A stretch of 64,000 bases of DNA from Abelmoschus esculentus (lineage: Eukaryota; Streptophyta; Magnoliopsida; Malvales; Malvaceae): positions 18,150,001-18,214,000 of the forward strand of contig JAUCBN010000003.1 of NCBI GenBank assembly GCA_035048815.1, read 5' to 3'. The notes below the pieces were generated by a model that searched no databases, was not told where the DNA came from, and saw only the letters and a program-made list of their open reading frames with translations. Of the stretch, positions 34,607 through 45,075 are shown one piece after another. Each line of letters opens with the position of its first letter. The first letter of the stretch is position 1. The position numbers were made by a program, and so were the translations under genes.

Positions 34607-35980
34607 TGATAGGTGTGGTATAAGCGCTATTTGAGTGCAAGTGTACACGTCGTCAAGTAATAAAATGATAAGTATATCGTGTATCATCTCCACAGGGATT
34701 GGTATATTTAATATGTCTTCTTTTGTTCCCTTGCTCCTGAAAATAAAGTAAAAACACCAATAAGTTGATTTGTTTTATCTAACTAAATAATTAAATAACA
34801 AAACATAAAATAAAAAGTTTAAGAATGATTGTAGAGAAAGTAGGTAGGATCCAGGTATGTCAATTAGTGGATTCAATTGATCTTCTTCTTGTCCAATGCA
34901 ATCACGCAACACTGCTTCGATAATACTAAAGATACTGCCTCCGCAACGCTGGTGCTCTTCTGCCACGGAAATCTCTTTCTTGTGGGCAGAAGTATCAAAG
35001 TTCAGCAAAGTGTCCGTAAGTGACTCCGCTCATCACTGAGTTAAAGTGTTGTTGATGCTCAGTCTATGACGATACCTCTCAGCGTAAATCAAAGATAACC
35101 ACCAACAAATCCAACACTTCTTTTAGCTGCTGAAACTCTTAACCTACCCCTTAGTGCCTCCACAAGAGTATAGGCCGAGTTAGTGCCTACAACACCGTAC
35201 TTATCCCTTTCGTGAATCTACACCTCTCGATGCTAGATAAATAGGTTACTTGTAAATTTCCCTCTCGGACTTGAATACAAGAACAAAGAATTGCAATAGG
35301 ATAAGCAAACTTTGATTTTATTATTGCATAAGAACAAAGATATAAGAATCAATCTCCTCTCACTAATATCGACAACCTTCACCTATCCCTAAGAAGTTTA
35401 GAACATATTATCGTGTAAGTACAATTCTTAGGGAGGAAGGGTTTTCTCTACAAATCGGCTCTCCTAGACAATGTGGCCGGCTAGGGTATTTATAGTCTTA
35501 ACCTAGGGTAAACCTTTCCTAAATAGACTTCAACTTGGAGTAGGGAACAAGTCTTCTTCAAGGATTCTGATATTTCCAAGTTTGCCGCCTTTTAGAAGGG
35601 TTTTCCCGCTTGGTCTTTGAATTGGGCTTTTAGCCCGCTAGCTTGGTCCAATTGATGCGCTGTATCTTCCAGAATATTCTCTATATTTTTATCTTTCAAT
35701 GCGCCTCCGTTGTTGGTGCTGCCACACTAGATTCTATCGCGGCCATGCTTCTGCCTCGGCCGCTACACTGCTTTTCTACCGCTTCGGCTCTAGATATTCC
35801 TACATGTATAGAAATTGTAATAATATTTGCATTCTCTATAAATATTAACTTTGTAAGTGATGATAACAGAATATCCAATATTTGAGCAAAGAGTTCATGA
35901 TTCGGTTCAAGTGGGTGTATATTAGATGCTTAAAGTACCATAAGAAGGATAGTAAATAATTGCCTTTTAGGCACTCATCA
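34607..35980 (-). repeat. 3' LTR of A3
   Basis: It runs from TGATAGGTGTGG to GGCACTCATCA. It aligns base for base in length with the right LTR, with a few percent of mostly C/T and G/A differences by eye. Confidence 0.92.
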
Positions 35981-35994
35981 AATACCCCTAAACT
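35981..35994 (-). promoter_or_regulatory. polypurine tract of A3
   Basis: The minus strand reads AGTTTAGGGGTATT immediately before the 3' LTR. Confidence 0.75.
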
Positions 35995-36000
35995 CGATCT

Positions 36001-36020
36001 ATTGCTTGTCCTCAAGCAAT
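36001..36020. repeat. perfect hairpin next to the A3 polypurine tract
   Basis: ATTGCTTG, a four-base loop TCCT, then CAAGCAAT form a perfect 8-bp stem 20 bases from the LTR. On the element's sense strand it includes GAGGACAAGCAA, a word I associate with the 3' ends of Athila/Tat-type elements. Confidence 0.7.
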
Positions 36021-36271
36021 GCCAAACATCAAATTGCTAAACCTTATTCCCCTTTGGTCTTAATCTTCCATCTATTCTCCCCACCATGGTCATGTCTATC
36101 TCTCCGTTTTAGCCACTAGTTTACCTAAGGACTTTTACTAAGAAACAAACTATAGGGCTAGGTGAGTATGTACGTTTAATGGACAAGGATGATTCAAGGC
36201 TTTCTTAGATAAACTATAAGTTCAAGACAAATAGACTCTTGGACTAAAGCTATCTCCTTAAAACAACAAGT

Positions 36272-36432
36272 CTTGAGCCAATTCCGGGCACCTCAAGATA
36301 TGCGTTTTCTATTTCCTTCTTTTTTTATTTATTCTTTTTCTTATTAACTACATATTTAGCATACTAGAGCCAGTTTCGGGCACCTCTAGCATGAAGGAGA
36401 GCAAAACTAGAGCCGGTGATAGGCACCTCTAG
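36272..36432. repeat. three 26-base hairpins in the A3 3' region
   Basis: Hairpins at 36272-36297, 36364-36389 and 36407-36432 are each exactly 26 bases, with stems CTTGAG/CTCAAG, CTAGAG/CTCTAG and CTAGAG/CTCTAG. All keep CC after the left stem and GGCAC before the right stem. The stem of the first differs from the others at both paired positions. Confidence 0.75.
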
Positions 36433-36870
36433 TTATTTTTCCAAAAAGTTCTAAGTCTTTATCACCTAAGTTTATTAAAAGAACTCTTAAATCAAACAAG
36501 TCCAAAAACTGTTTATTTTCTTTCTAACCCTAAAGCAAGCTTCTAAGCTTTATTCCATGAGTATCCTATGGTTATCCCTTCAAAACAGAACTTGGCCATG
36601 ATAAGGAGAAAATTTTCTATAGCCTTAAAGGAGTAAACTAAAGCAAAGCTGACATAGGGCAATACAAGATTACAAACATAAATTCAAAAAAAGAGAATAT
36701 AAAAAAAATCAGTAAAAATTCACTCCCTTTATGGTAATGCCGCGGTAGTTGGTAGCCTCGGCAGTGCTTCAGCACCTACAATCTCCCCCAAAATCAAACC
36801 GAGCATTGTCTTCAATGCTTAAAATATATAGCAAACAATAATTAAAAAGATGAGAGCTGTAAGGCATTAT

Positions 36871-38334
36871 TTATAATGACTCCGAGGAGCTGCTTGTACG
36901 GAGTATTCTCCTCGGCCTTGCTGCTGGTGCCTTTCTCCTGGATCCTTGTCCTGGTCTTTGCTATTGTTTGGCCTACCGATACGGCTGTACTCTGTTGGGC
37001 GGTGTGCGGTGTGTTAGTGCTGTAACCTCATCCCCTTCTTTGTTCATATTGTCTGTGTCCATGATTTCGGTTTCTCCTCCTACCGTGGCAGTGGGTATTG
37101 CTGACTCATTGGATGAACTGTGGTATTCATCAATCTCGCAAGACAGCGTATCCCTGCTGAGACTAGGAATAGGAATCGGTTCTCTTTGGGGAGAGTTAAA
37201 GGCAGCTCGCCTCTTGGATGGCCTTTTGCTGGTAGATGATATTCCAGCAGACCTTGTTGGCCTAGAAGGTCCGGCAACATAAAACTGTTGGTGCGGCCGT
37301 GGCTAGAAAGATGGTTGCGGTCCTGGGTTAGGTGTTGTAACGGTATAAAGGGTGGCAGTGACAAATATATTGGCTTGGAATACAAGAAATTGTGCCCCTT
37401 GATGTGGGAAGCTCTGCATCATCATGTTGGCTAGAGACGTATTGAAGTCGTGCTGGTACTCCATGTAGCGTTGTTGGCGAAGGTCCATGGCTGTCATCCT
37501 TTGCAGAATTTCTTGGTATGGGTTCGCTGTGGTAATCAGCTCGGTAGAGGCTGGTGCTTCTATTGAATATTGCCCTCCGGCGGTGAAATCGGCAGTGAAC
37601 TGCTGCGGTGTTGCCTGAACAGGCTTTGTATGTGTTATCTGCATAACTCGGTGGCAGAAGTCTCTTGTCCATCCCTGCCTAGTTGGCGTGTATTCATCCG
37701 TATCTTCGACTAGAACTCCACATTCATGGATTTTGTGAAGGATGATCTCTCCAACGTTAATGCTTCTCTTTTTGATGATGGACTGGATCAATGCCAATCT
37801 TTTTCGATCCACTGTGCTATTGTGGGAGGTTGGGATAAGTCGTCTTTTGACAAACGTACACCACATCTTGGCCTCGGGTATTAGACTCTACCGTGTTACT
37901 GAACCCTTATGGACACCGGTTTCCCATGAAGTGTTGCTGTAACAAAGCTCATCCTTAATTTCCTCATAGTCTTGAGTGGTGGTACTGTCTACGTAGTTGG
38001 CATGACCATCCCGTGTGGGTGTGAGACCATAAAAGTCATTGATGACTTTGGCATCAAGTTGTACAGGCTTGCCTCGACAGTGGAGAAAGAGGGTGTCCTT
38101 GCTTGGCCCATGTGCCTAGAATTCCCGTACAATTGTAGCATTCGCCGATAGAGGTTGTAGGCAGAAAGCTTCCCAATCCTGATGCTAAATCTTGTTGAAT
38201 AAGTATGATTCAATGCCGAAGTATATTTTATTGTTCTGTTAAAATCCCTGCTCTTCCCATAGTTGTTGAGCAACGAATGATCGGTTGAATTTGTTGGCAA
38301 CAGTGGCTGAGGCGAATCTTGTGTAAGAAGCCAT
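36871..38334 (-). pseudogene. second ORF of A3, 'putative plant transposon protein'-like (many stops)
   Basis: One frame of 488 codons runs from MASYTRFASATVANKFNRSF (38334) to a TAA at 36871, with about seven in-frame stops and no frameshift needed. Near codon 32 begins a region with HQDWEAFCLQP, then ANATIVREF, KDTLFLHCRGKPVQLDAKVI, INDFYGLTPT, FVKRRLIPTSH, VDRKRLAL and KKRSINVGEII. This is the order I recognise from the plant family annotated as putative plant transposon protein (PF20167), whose biochemical role is unknown. The C-terminal third is low-complexity, Pro/Ser/Arg-rich. The ORF sits between protease and polypurine tract, where a polymerase would be in an autonomous element, and has a TATA-like box ~150 bases upstream. 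The family call is from memory of its motifs. Confidence 0.7.
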
Positions 38335-39047
38335 TGAACTATTCGTGGAGGGAGATTTGAGAAATTCTGGATTTAATAGAGATTGTTCTGAAAATTTCAA
38401 GACGTAATGAGAGCAAGATTGTGAAAGCAAATAAAATAGCAAGAATGCAAAAGTAAATAATGCACAACAATGAGTCTGCTTATATAGGCTGTAAAAATAT
38501 GACTGTTAAAAATACTAGCCGTTAGGTATTTACTGCCTTGATGCACAGTTACTGCCGCGACGGATTTCTCGGCAGAGAGCCGTTGTACTGTTTCTGCCTG
38601 TTAGGAATTTTGCGGTCTGACACAGTGCTGCTACAGCAGCAGACTTCCTGCTGTGATATAATTTTTCCTGCATTCATAGCTTTATAAAAAAATTAAAAGA
38701 AACACTAAAAATAAAATATAAAATACTAAAAATAAAGAATGCTGAAAATAAAATATAGTAACAAAATATTGAAAATAACAAAATACTGAAAATGATAATA
38801 TAAAAACTAATCCTAATATAATAATTAAAATTGAAAGAAAGAGATTAGGTTGCTTATGGAGTGCATGTGAATGCATCTCCCACTTTCGTTATCTCTTTCT
38901 GGCCCGTATCTGTCTTCATGAGTTGGTTAGTCCCTTCAGTGCATTCGACTTCTCCTTTGGGTTTTATTCTTTTGCCGAACAGTCTGCCGAGCGTGCTGCC
39001 AGGCAGGATGTTTTAGTACACTTATTCGGTGTATAGAGAGCCTTACA
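38335..39047 (-). other. non-coding spacer between protease and second ORF of A3
   Basis: There are no protein motifs. It includes an A/T-rich AAAATACTGAAAATAA-like low-complexity run (38690-38830) and, close to the second ORF, a TATA-like box. Confidence 0.55.
38481..38490 (-). promoter_or_regulatory. candidate internal TATA box of A3
   Basis: The minus strand reads CCTATATAAGCA about 150 bases before the start codon of the second ORF. Its form is like the TATA boxes of the Athila LTRs (CTATAAATA, CCTATATAAA). Whether it is used is unknown. Confidence 0.4.
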
Positions 39048-39641
39048 TTATGCTAGAGCGTCTGAATTTGGAAGATTGTGGAAGGCGTTCAACTTGATTT
39101 GTTGATCATTTATCTGCATTGTGAGCTCTCCATTTTCCACATCAATGATGGTGCGTCTAGTAGCAAGGAAAGGTCGACCCAATATGATCGGTGCATTATC
39201 GTCGGTTTCACAATCAAGGACAAGAAAGTCGGCAGGAAATATGAACTTGTCATCTTTTACCAGAATGTCCTCAATTTTACCTTCAGGATGCACGTAAGAC
39301 CGATCCGCAAGTTGGAGTAGTACTGTTTTTGGTTTTGCCCATCCAATTTCGAGTTCCTGAAAAACTAATTTGGGCATTAAATTGATGCTTGCTCCCAAGT
39401 CGCATAGGGTCTTTCCTTTATAACCATCTCCAATCGCACAAGGAATTATGAAGCATCTAGGATCTTTTAGTTTGGGTAGCATGCGATTATGTAGCATGGC
39501 CATGCAACCTTCAGTGGCTGGTACTGTTTCAAATTCTCCTAGCCTTCGTCGTTTGGATACTATGTCCTTTAAAAACATGGCATAGTTGGGCATTTGTTCA
39601 ATAGCCTCAACTAGTGGCAAGTTGATATGGACCTGCTTCAA
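39048..39641 (-). pseudogene. retropepsin-like protease domain of A3
   Basis: This 197-residue open frame is the best-preserved coding segment of A3. It starts in the gag-protease linker (LPLVEAIEQMPNYAMFLKDI, SKRRRLGEFETV), then has RCFIIPCAIGD, the active-site region LCDLGASINLMP, LQLADRS, HPEGKIEDILVKDDKFIFPADF, ILGRPFLATRRT and GELTMQINDQQIKLN. This layout is typical of Athila-like aspartic proteases, which cleave the Gag polyprotein. It lacks the first Met context of an independent gene and must derive from a gag-pro frame. Upstream breaks mean it is probably not translated. It preserves the ~36 residues missing from A1. Confidence 0.85.
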
Positions 39642-39671
39642 GATGTCTAGGAACTTCTGAAATTGGTGGTC

Positions 39672-41398
39672 CTATTTTTGCTTCTTCAGCCTTTGTGGAA
39701 AAGGAGGTGGTGGTCTGATATCCTCCAGGTTTCCTTGGATATTGAGTTTAATACCTAGGGTGAATTTTTCTATAATTGCCTCGGTGGAAGGTTTTGATAC
39801 TGCTGTTTCTGTTGCTGTGGTAGAGCTTTCGGCAGGGTCCTGCTCAGCCTCTGAGTCCTCATGATGTTGCTTTTCTGGTTGGACTCTTACGATTGAGGTC
39901 CCCTCTTTATTTTTCAATTGTAGGCCACTTCTGGTTGTGATTACCTTGAATTGCTTGTGGCCTAACACCTTAGCAACTTCAGTATTGCTAGGTAAACCTC
40001 CTGGTGGTCAAGTGTTTTAACATTGGGCAAATTGACCAACCTGGGTTTCTAAGGATTTTATTGCAGCCTCTTGGTTTTGCAGTCTCATCTCAGTTCTGTT
40101 CATGAAGTCATCAATACGCTTCATGAAGCGGCTATTCTCCATCATATAGGCATCAGTCTTTGACATAAAAGCTGTGAGAGAATCTGCCAATGCGTTAAAA
40201 GACTATTGTTGTTGTACCTACTGCTGACTGTTCTGCTGCGGCAGGTTCTGGCTTTGATGCTGAAATCCATGGGCTTGAGTAATTGGATTCAAGGCATTGT
40301 TAGGTTACTCCATGAGAAGTTTGGATGCCTTTTCCGAGATGGGTTATAATTGTTGGACATGATTGAATTGTTTCTGTTATAATTTCCAACATATAGGTCG
40401 GTCTCCTCATCTGGCATATAATCTGATGAGTTAACTGCCTTAACCTCATGTACGCTTCTTTGGGTTTGCATATTCTGAACCATCTTGGTCAGAGAAGCCA
40501 ATTGTGCTGCCACCAAACTTGATGTGTCTATTTCATGGGCTATGGCATAACGTCTTATTCCTCCTTGCCTTGATGTGGGAAATTAGAAATCGTTCCTTAC
40601 GAGTTTGTTCAGAATTTCAATGGCTTCCGCGGGTGCTCTATCCAAAAGTGTCCCATTTGCTGAAGCATCTAGCATCATCCTTGTGGGGGCATTAGTAGCA
40701 TTATAGAACATGGAGACTAGCGTCCACAAGGGAAAACCATGTAAGGGGGATTTGTTTAATAGTTCTCTGTAACGTTCTCATGCCTCATACATTGGTTCAT
40801 CTTTATCTTGCCGGAATGACGTGATTTCATTATGAATGTGGTCATAGAGATTTGTCGGATTGAACCTCGTAATGAATTCTCGGCAAAGTTTTTCCTAAGA
40901 TCCGATTGATCCTGCTGGGATACCATTCAACCAAGTTTTCTCCCTATCCCTCAGTGAATAGGGTAACAATTTTAAGCGCAGAATATTTTCATAGACTCCT
41001 TGAATCTTAAAAGAATTGCACACTTCCATGAAAGATTTAAGATGCTGCCTTGCATCTTCAGTAGCAGACCCACTAAACTGTCCAATTGTGTTCAACATGT
41101 TGAACATCACTGGTTTAAGCTCAAAGTGAGTTGCTTCGATCTCTAGGGTGACTACGCCAGGGTTGAGTCCGTTTAGATCCTCCACCAAATAGTCTCTAAC
41201 AGTGGGCTGCCTCGGCAATGGTTGCTGCATTGGCTGCTGCGGCATTGCTGGCGGCAGTACATTATGATCAACAGGTGGCATTTGTCCTCTCGGTGGATTG
41301 TCCATAGCTTGGAACAGATTGCGTCTCAGATTATGACTTGTTCGTTCAATCTCAGGATCCAACTCGTACAATGGTCCACTCGGATTTGCCCTAGTCAT
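39672..41398 (-). pseudogene. gag of A3 (stops and one frame change)
   Basis: It begins at 41398 with MTRANPSGPLYELDPEIERT, about 110 bases after the primer site. The first 167 codons show YLVEDLNGLNPGVV, HFELKPVMFNMLN, QFSGSATEDARQHLKSF and LKLLPYSLRDREKTWLNGIP, typical Athila gag. The same frame continues past a TAG (40895), a TGA near 40780 and a TAA near 40585, with motifs FITRFNPTNLYDHI, ERYRELL, HGFPLWTLV and EAIEILNKLV, then LVAAQLASLTKMVQNMQ (40516). The zinc knuckle seen in A1 is absent. A different frame (39968-39672) carries the acidic C-terminal linker. The two Trp-to-stop and one Gln-to-stop changes are C-to-T/G-to-A type. Confidence 0.85.
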
Positions 41399-41509
41399 AA
41401 ACCAAATAAATAAAAGTTAGTAAAAATAAAAAAAATAAATAGTTAAAATTAAAGTTAGATAACTAATAAAGAGCAAGAAAATTAAAGAAAAACAAAATTT
41501 AGTTGTCAA

Positions 41510-41527
41510 TCCCCGGTAATGGCGCCA
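41510..41527 (-). promoter_or_regulatory. primer-binding site of A3 (tRNA-Asp type)
   Basis: The minus strand reads TGGCGCCATTACCGGGGA, two mismatches from the Athila-type TGGCGCCGTTGCCGGGGA. It is six bases from the 5' LTR. Confidence 0.88.
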
Positions 41528-41533
41528 AAAACT

Positions 41534-42908
41534 TAATAGGCATGGTACAAGCGTTATTTGAGTGCAAGTGTACACGTCGTCAAGTAATAAAATGATAAAG
41601 TATATCGTGTATCGTCTCCATAGGGATTGGTATACTTAATATGTCTTCTTTCGTTCCCTTGCTCCTGAAAATAAAGTAAAAATACAAATAAGTTGATTTA
41701 TTTTATCTAACTAAATAATTAAATAAGAAAACATAAAATAAAAAGGTTGAGAACGATTATAGAGAAAGTAGGTAGGATCCAGTTGTGTCAATTAGTGAAT
41801 TCAATTGATCTTCTTCTTGTTCAATGCAATCACGCAACACTGCTTCGATAATATTGAAGATACTGCCTCGGCAACGCTGGTGCTCTTCTGCCGCGAAAAT
41901 CTCTTGCTCGAGGGCAGAAGTATCAAAGTTCAGCAAAGTGTCCGTAAGTGACTCCGCTCATCACTGAGTCAAAGTGCTGTTGATGCTCAGTCTATAACGA
42001 TACCTCTCGGCGTAAATTAAAGATAACCACCAACCAATCCAACACTTCTTTTAGCTGCTGAAACTCTTAACCTACCCCTTAGTGCCTCCACAAGTGTATA
42101 GGCCAAGTTAGTGTCTACAACACCGTACTTATCCCTTTCGTGAATCTACACCTCTCGATGCTAGATAAATAGATTACTTGCAAACTTCCCTCTCGGGCTT
42201 GAATACAAGAACAAAGAATGGCAATAGGATAAGAAAACTTTGATTTTATTATTGCATAAGAACAAAGATACAAGAATCAATCTCCTCTCACTAATATAAA
42301 CAACCTTCACCTATCCCTAAGAAGATTAGAACATATTATCGTGTAAGTACAATTCTTAGGGAGGAAGGGTTTTCTCTACAAATCGGCTCTCCTAGACAAT
42401 GTGGCCGGCTAGGGTATTTATAGTCTTAACCTAGGGAAAACCTTTCCTAAATAGACTTTAAATTGGAGTAGGGAACAAGTCTTCTTCAAGGATTCTGATA
42501 TTTCCAAGTTTGCCGCATTCTAGAAGGGTTTTCCTGCTTGGTCTTTGAATTGGGCTTTTAGCCCGCTAGCCTGGTCCAATTGATGCGTTGTATCTTCCAG
42601 AATGTTCTCTATATATTTATCTTTCAATGCGCCTACATTGTTGGTGCTGCCACACTGAATTCTTCCGCGGCCATGCTTCTTCCTCGGCCGCTACACTACT
42701 TTTTTGCCGCTTCGGTTCTGGATATTCCTACATGTACAAAAATTGTAATAATATTTGTATTCTCTATAAATATTAACTTTGTAAGTGATGATAATGGAAT
42801 ATTCAATATTTGAGCAAAGAGTTCATGATTCAGTTCAAGTGGGTGTATATTAGATGCTTAAAGTACCATAAGAAGGGTAGTAAATAACTGCCTTTTAGGC
42901 ACTCATCA
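41534..42908 (-). repeat. 5' LTR of A3
   Basis: It runs from TAATAGGCATGG (terminal TG mutated to TA) to GGCACTCATCA. It carries the TATA box at 42415-42423 and, about 396 bases downstream in the sense direction, the conserved GATACCTC...GCGTAAAT block (41999-42019). Confidence 0.92.
42415..42423 (-). promoter_or_regulatory. TATA box of the A3 5' LTR
   Basis: CTATAAATA on the minus strand is identical in the 3' LTR. It would start transcription leftward into gag. Confidence 0.6.
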
Positions 42909-42913
42909 ATGCA

Positions 42914-45033
42914 TAATGTTCTCTTTGAATCTATGTATGCATACTGGTTTCTAGTGATCACTTATTGTGAACCTTAAGTTCACCGAATACACGGATCCAT
43001 TGTTAGAGACCATTAGTCTCGTCATGACACACAGTCACTATTGACATGATACTAGGTCACCATTGATATGACACGAAGTCACCATTGACATAACACGAAG
43101 TCACCATTATAGCACTTCCACGCACGATTGGACACATAGTCACCTTTGTTACGTGTAGGCGGCTCTACCACGCACGATTGGACACAAAGTCACCCTTGTT
43201 ACGTGTAGGCAATATTCTTTATTCACAATAATGTTTATAGTACACTTAAGACAATCCTATTGACATGTCATTCGTATTCAAATCTAAAGTTAGTGTCACT
43301 AAGCCCATATCATATTCAAATGTGCATGATAATTTGCTGCTCATAATGCATGTATAATATGTTCACAAATGAACCAAATGTCATGCCCAATGGCACCATT
43401 AATTTCAAGGCAAATAGCCACATAATATTCCAATTCATTTTCAGCTCATAATGCATCCATAATGTGCTCAACAAATGAACCGAAAGTCATACCCAATGGC
43501 ACCTTTAATTTGAAGGCAAATAACCACATATATTCCAAATTCATTTTCCATGTTTTCCCTAACCATTAATGTCTTTTTAAACCATGCATTTTCAGCAATT
43601 ATCTCATACATGCATCATTTCAAAATCATATTTATGCATTTCCAAAAATCTCATTGCATTACCAACATCAATGCCTTTACCGAATATAGCCGAAACTCAT
43701 GTTAATATATCAAAAACATTTACTTTACTTACTCTTGAACTATGGAAAGTTTTCACACTCTTCCATAGTCCCCAAAACAGAACCGTACCAATGCGATTCG
43801 CTTTAAGTTCGAAAAACACTCATCGACAAGCAAAACGAGCTTTCGCCGATATCCCGATGACCACGCTAACTCACCAGCACTCAAGCACCTTCTTGCACTA
43901 CCTCTACAACATTAAAAACAGAGCATTCTCACATTATAACATGCTTAAACCACCAGCCACATCATACCTCCACAATACTACCGAAAAACCTAGCCGAAAA
44001 TACCAACACTTAGCCGAAACGTATCCAAAACATCATCAGCCCAAAACCTAATGAATCTAACATCTAATTCACTTCAATTATTAACCAAAAACACATTCAA
44101 ACCATCATTATATCTCCAGCAATATTAAAACACCTAAAACAACCAAAAAACACCTTAAAACAACACCGATTGCATTATTTCGATATTAAATTAATGTATC
44201 ATCAATTGAAGCTCAATTAATCATTTAATTGGCATAATAACATAATTAAATCCATCTAATTATAGTATTGAATGAGATCTAAAAAGATTTCACAAAAGCA
44301 TTCATTAAATCATTAGATCTAGCACTGAAAACATAAAATCAAGTTTCATTTAAAGATTAACAAACTAATACTTGGAAATTTCAATAAATAGCCTTAGAAA
44401 AAGAGTTAAAATCCAGCAAATTACCTTTGAGATCTATCCACCAAAAAGATGAAAATTTCTCTTCTTGATTCTTTGCAAATTGTTGTTGATTTAGTAAAAT
44501 TGATGATTAGGTTTTGTAAATAATGAAGAGATGATTAAAATGAAGTAATTCTTGTTGAAAAAAGTGGAAAAATCAGCAAGGAATTGAAGAAAATAGATGA
44601 AGGAAAATGGAGAGAAAAAGATGAGAGAAAATAGGTAGTTAAGTGAGAAAATGATTATCATCTTTTAATAAACTAATTGGGTTTATGGTCCTCTAAGGAT
44701 TCTAAGTATAGCTTGTTTTCCAATTTAGTCACTAAAAATAACAATTTCCGAAAATTATAAATTAAATTCTCCATTGTTTTCCAAAAATTATTATTTGGTC
44801 ACCAATGTATAATTAGGCACAATTAAAAATCAATTTATAGTTTAAATTACATTCTTTTAATTTTGAAATATCTTTTTAATATTTTTAAACCGTATTCCAA
44901 AATTGTTACTTTTCTGATTAAAATATTTTTATTTTATATTTCACCGGAATAACGAACCAGAGAACCCGATTCAACCCGAATCGAATTCTCCTAACTAAAG
45001 CCCAAACTACTAACCCAAAATCGGGATATTACA
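42914..45033 (-). repeat. 3' LTR of G3, right part
   Basis: It continues the LTR after A3 and ends ...TCGGGATATTACA, next to the polypurine tract. It aligns with 50726-52912. It lacks a ~30-base segment that the other LTR has near 52525-52560. Confidence 0.9.
43024..43208. repeat. tandem repeats in the 3' LTR of G3
   Basis: Four copies of a 22-base unit (CATGACACSAAGTCACCATTGA consensus in two halves: CATGACACSAAG and TCACCATTGA) are followed by two copies of a ~50-base unit containing CCACGCACGATTGGACACA and GTTACGTGTAGGC. The 5' LTR has five copies of the 22-base unit (50837-50946). Confidence 0.75.
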
Positions 45034-45051
45034 ATTCTTCCCTCCTTAAGA
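45034..45051 (-). promoter_or_regulatory. polypurine tract of G3
   Basis: The minus strand reads TCTTAAGGAGGGAAGAAT immediately before the 3' LTR. Confidence 0.8.
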
Positions 45052-45075
45052 AAATTTTGTCCTCGAAATTTTTAC

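Larger units (their letters stand above)
34607..42908 (-). mobile_element. A3: non-autonomous Athila-like element with an extra ORF
   Basis: The LTRs at 34607-35980 (1374 bases) and 41534-42908 (1375 bases) are flanked by a perfect ATGCA duplication (34602-34606, 42909-42913). The primer site is at 41510-41527 and the polypurine tract at 35981-35994. The empty site is preserved in the 5' LTR of G3 at about 50720. The 5553-base interior encodes gag, protease and, after a ~700-base gap, a second ORF of the putative plant transposon protein type. No reverse transcriptase, RNase H or integrase is present, so movement would need enzymes in trans. Confidence 0.92.

Noticed and set aside
36968..37282. 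A 104-residue + strand frame in A3
   Set aside because: It is the antisense shadow of the C-terminal part of the second ORF, which has recognisable family motifs on the minus strand.
37989..38300. A 103-residue minus-strand frame in A3
   Set aside because: It is an out-of-frame reading. The correct frame over the same bases shows the family motifs with nonsense changes.
43584..44051. A 155-codon open frame present at the same place in both G3 LTRs (also 51420-51887)
   Set aside because: It is antisense to the element and open in both copies, but the two translations differ at many residues and most nucleotide differences I could see change the amino acid. That is not the pattern of purifying selection. 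The strand is C/A-rich, so stops are rare by chance.
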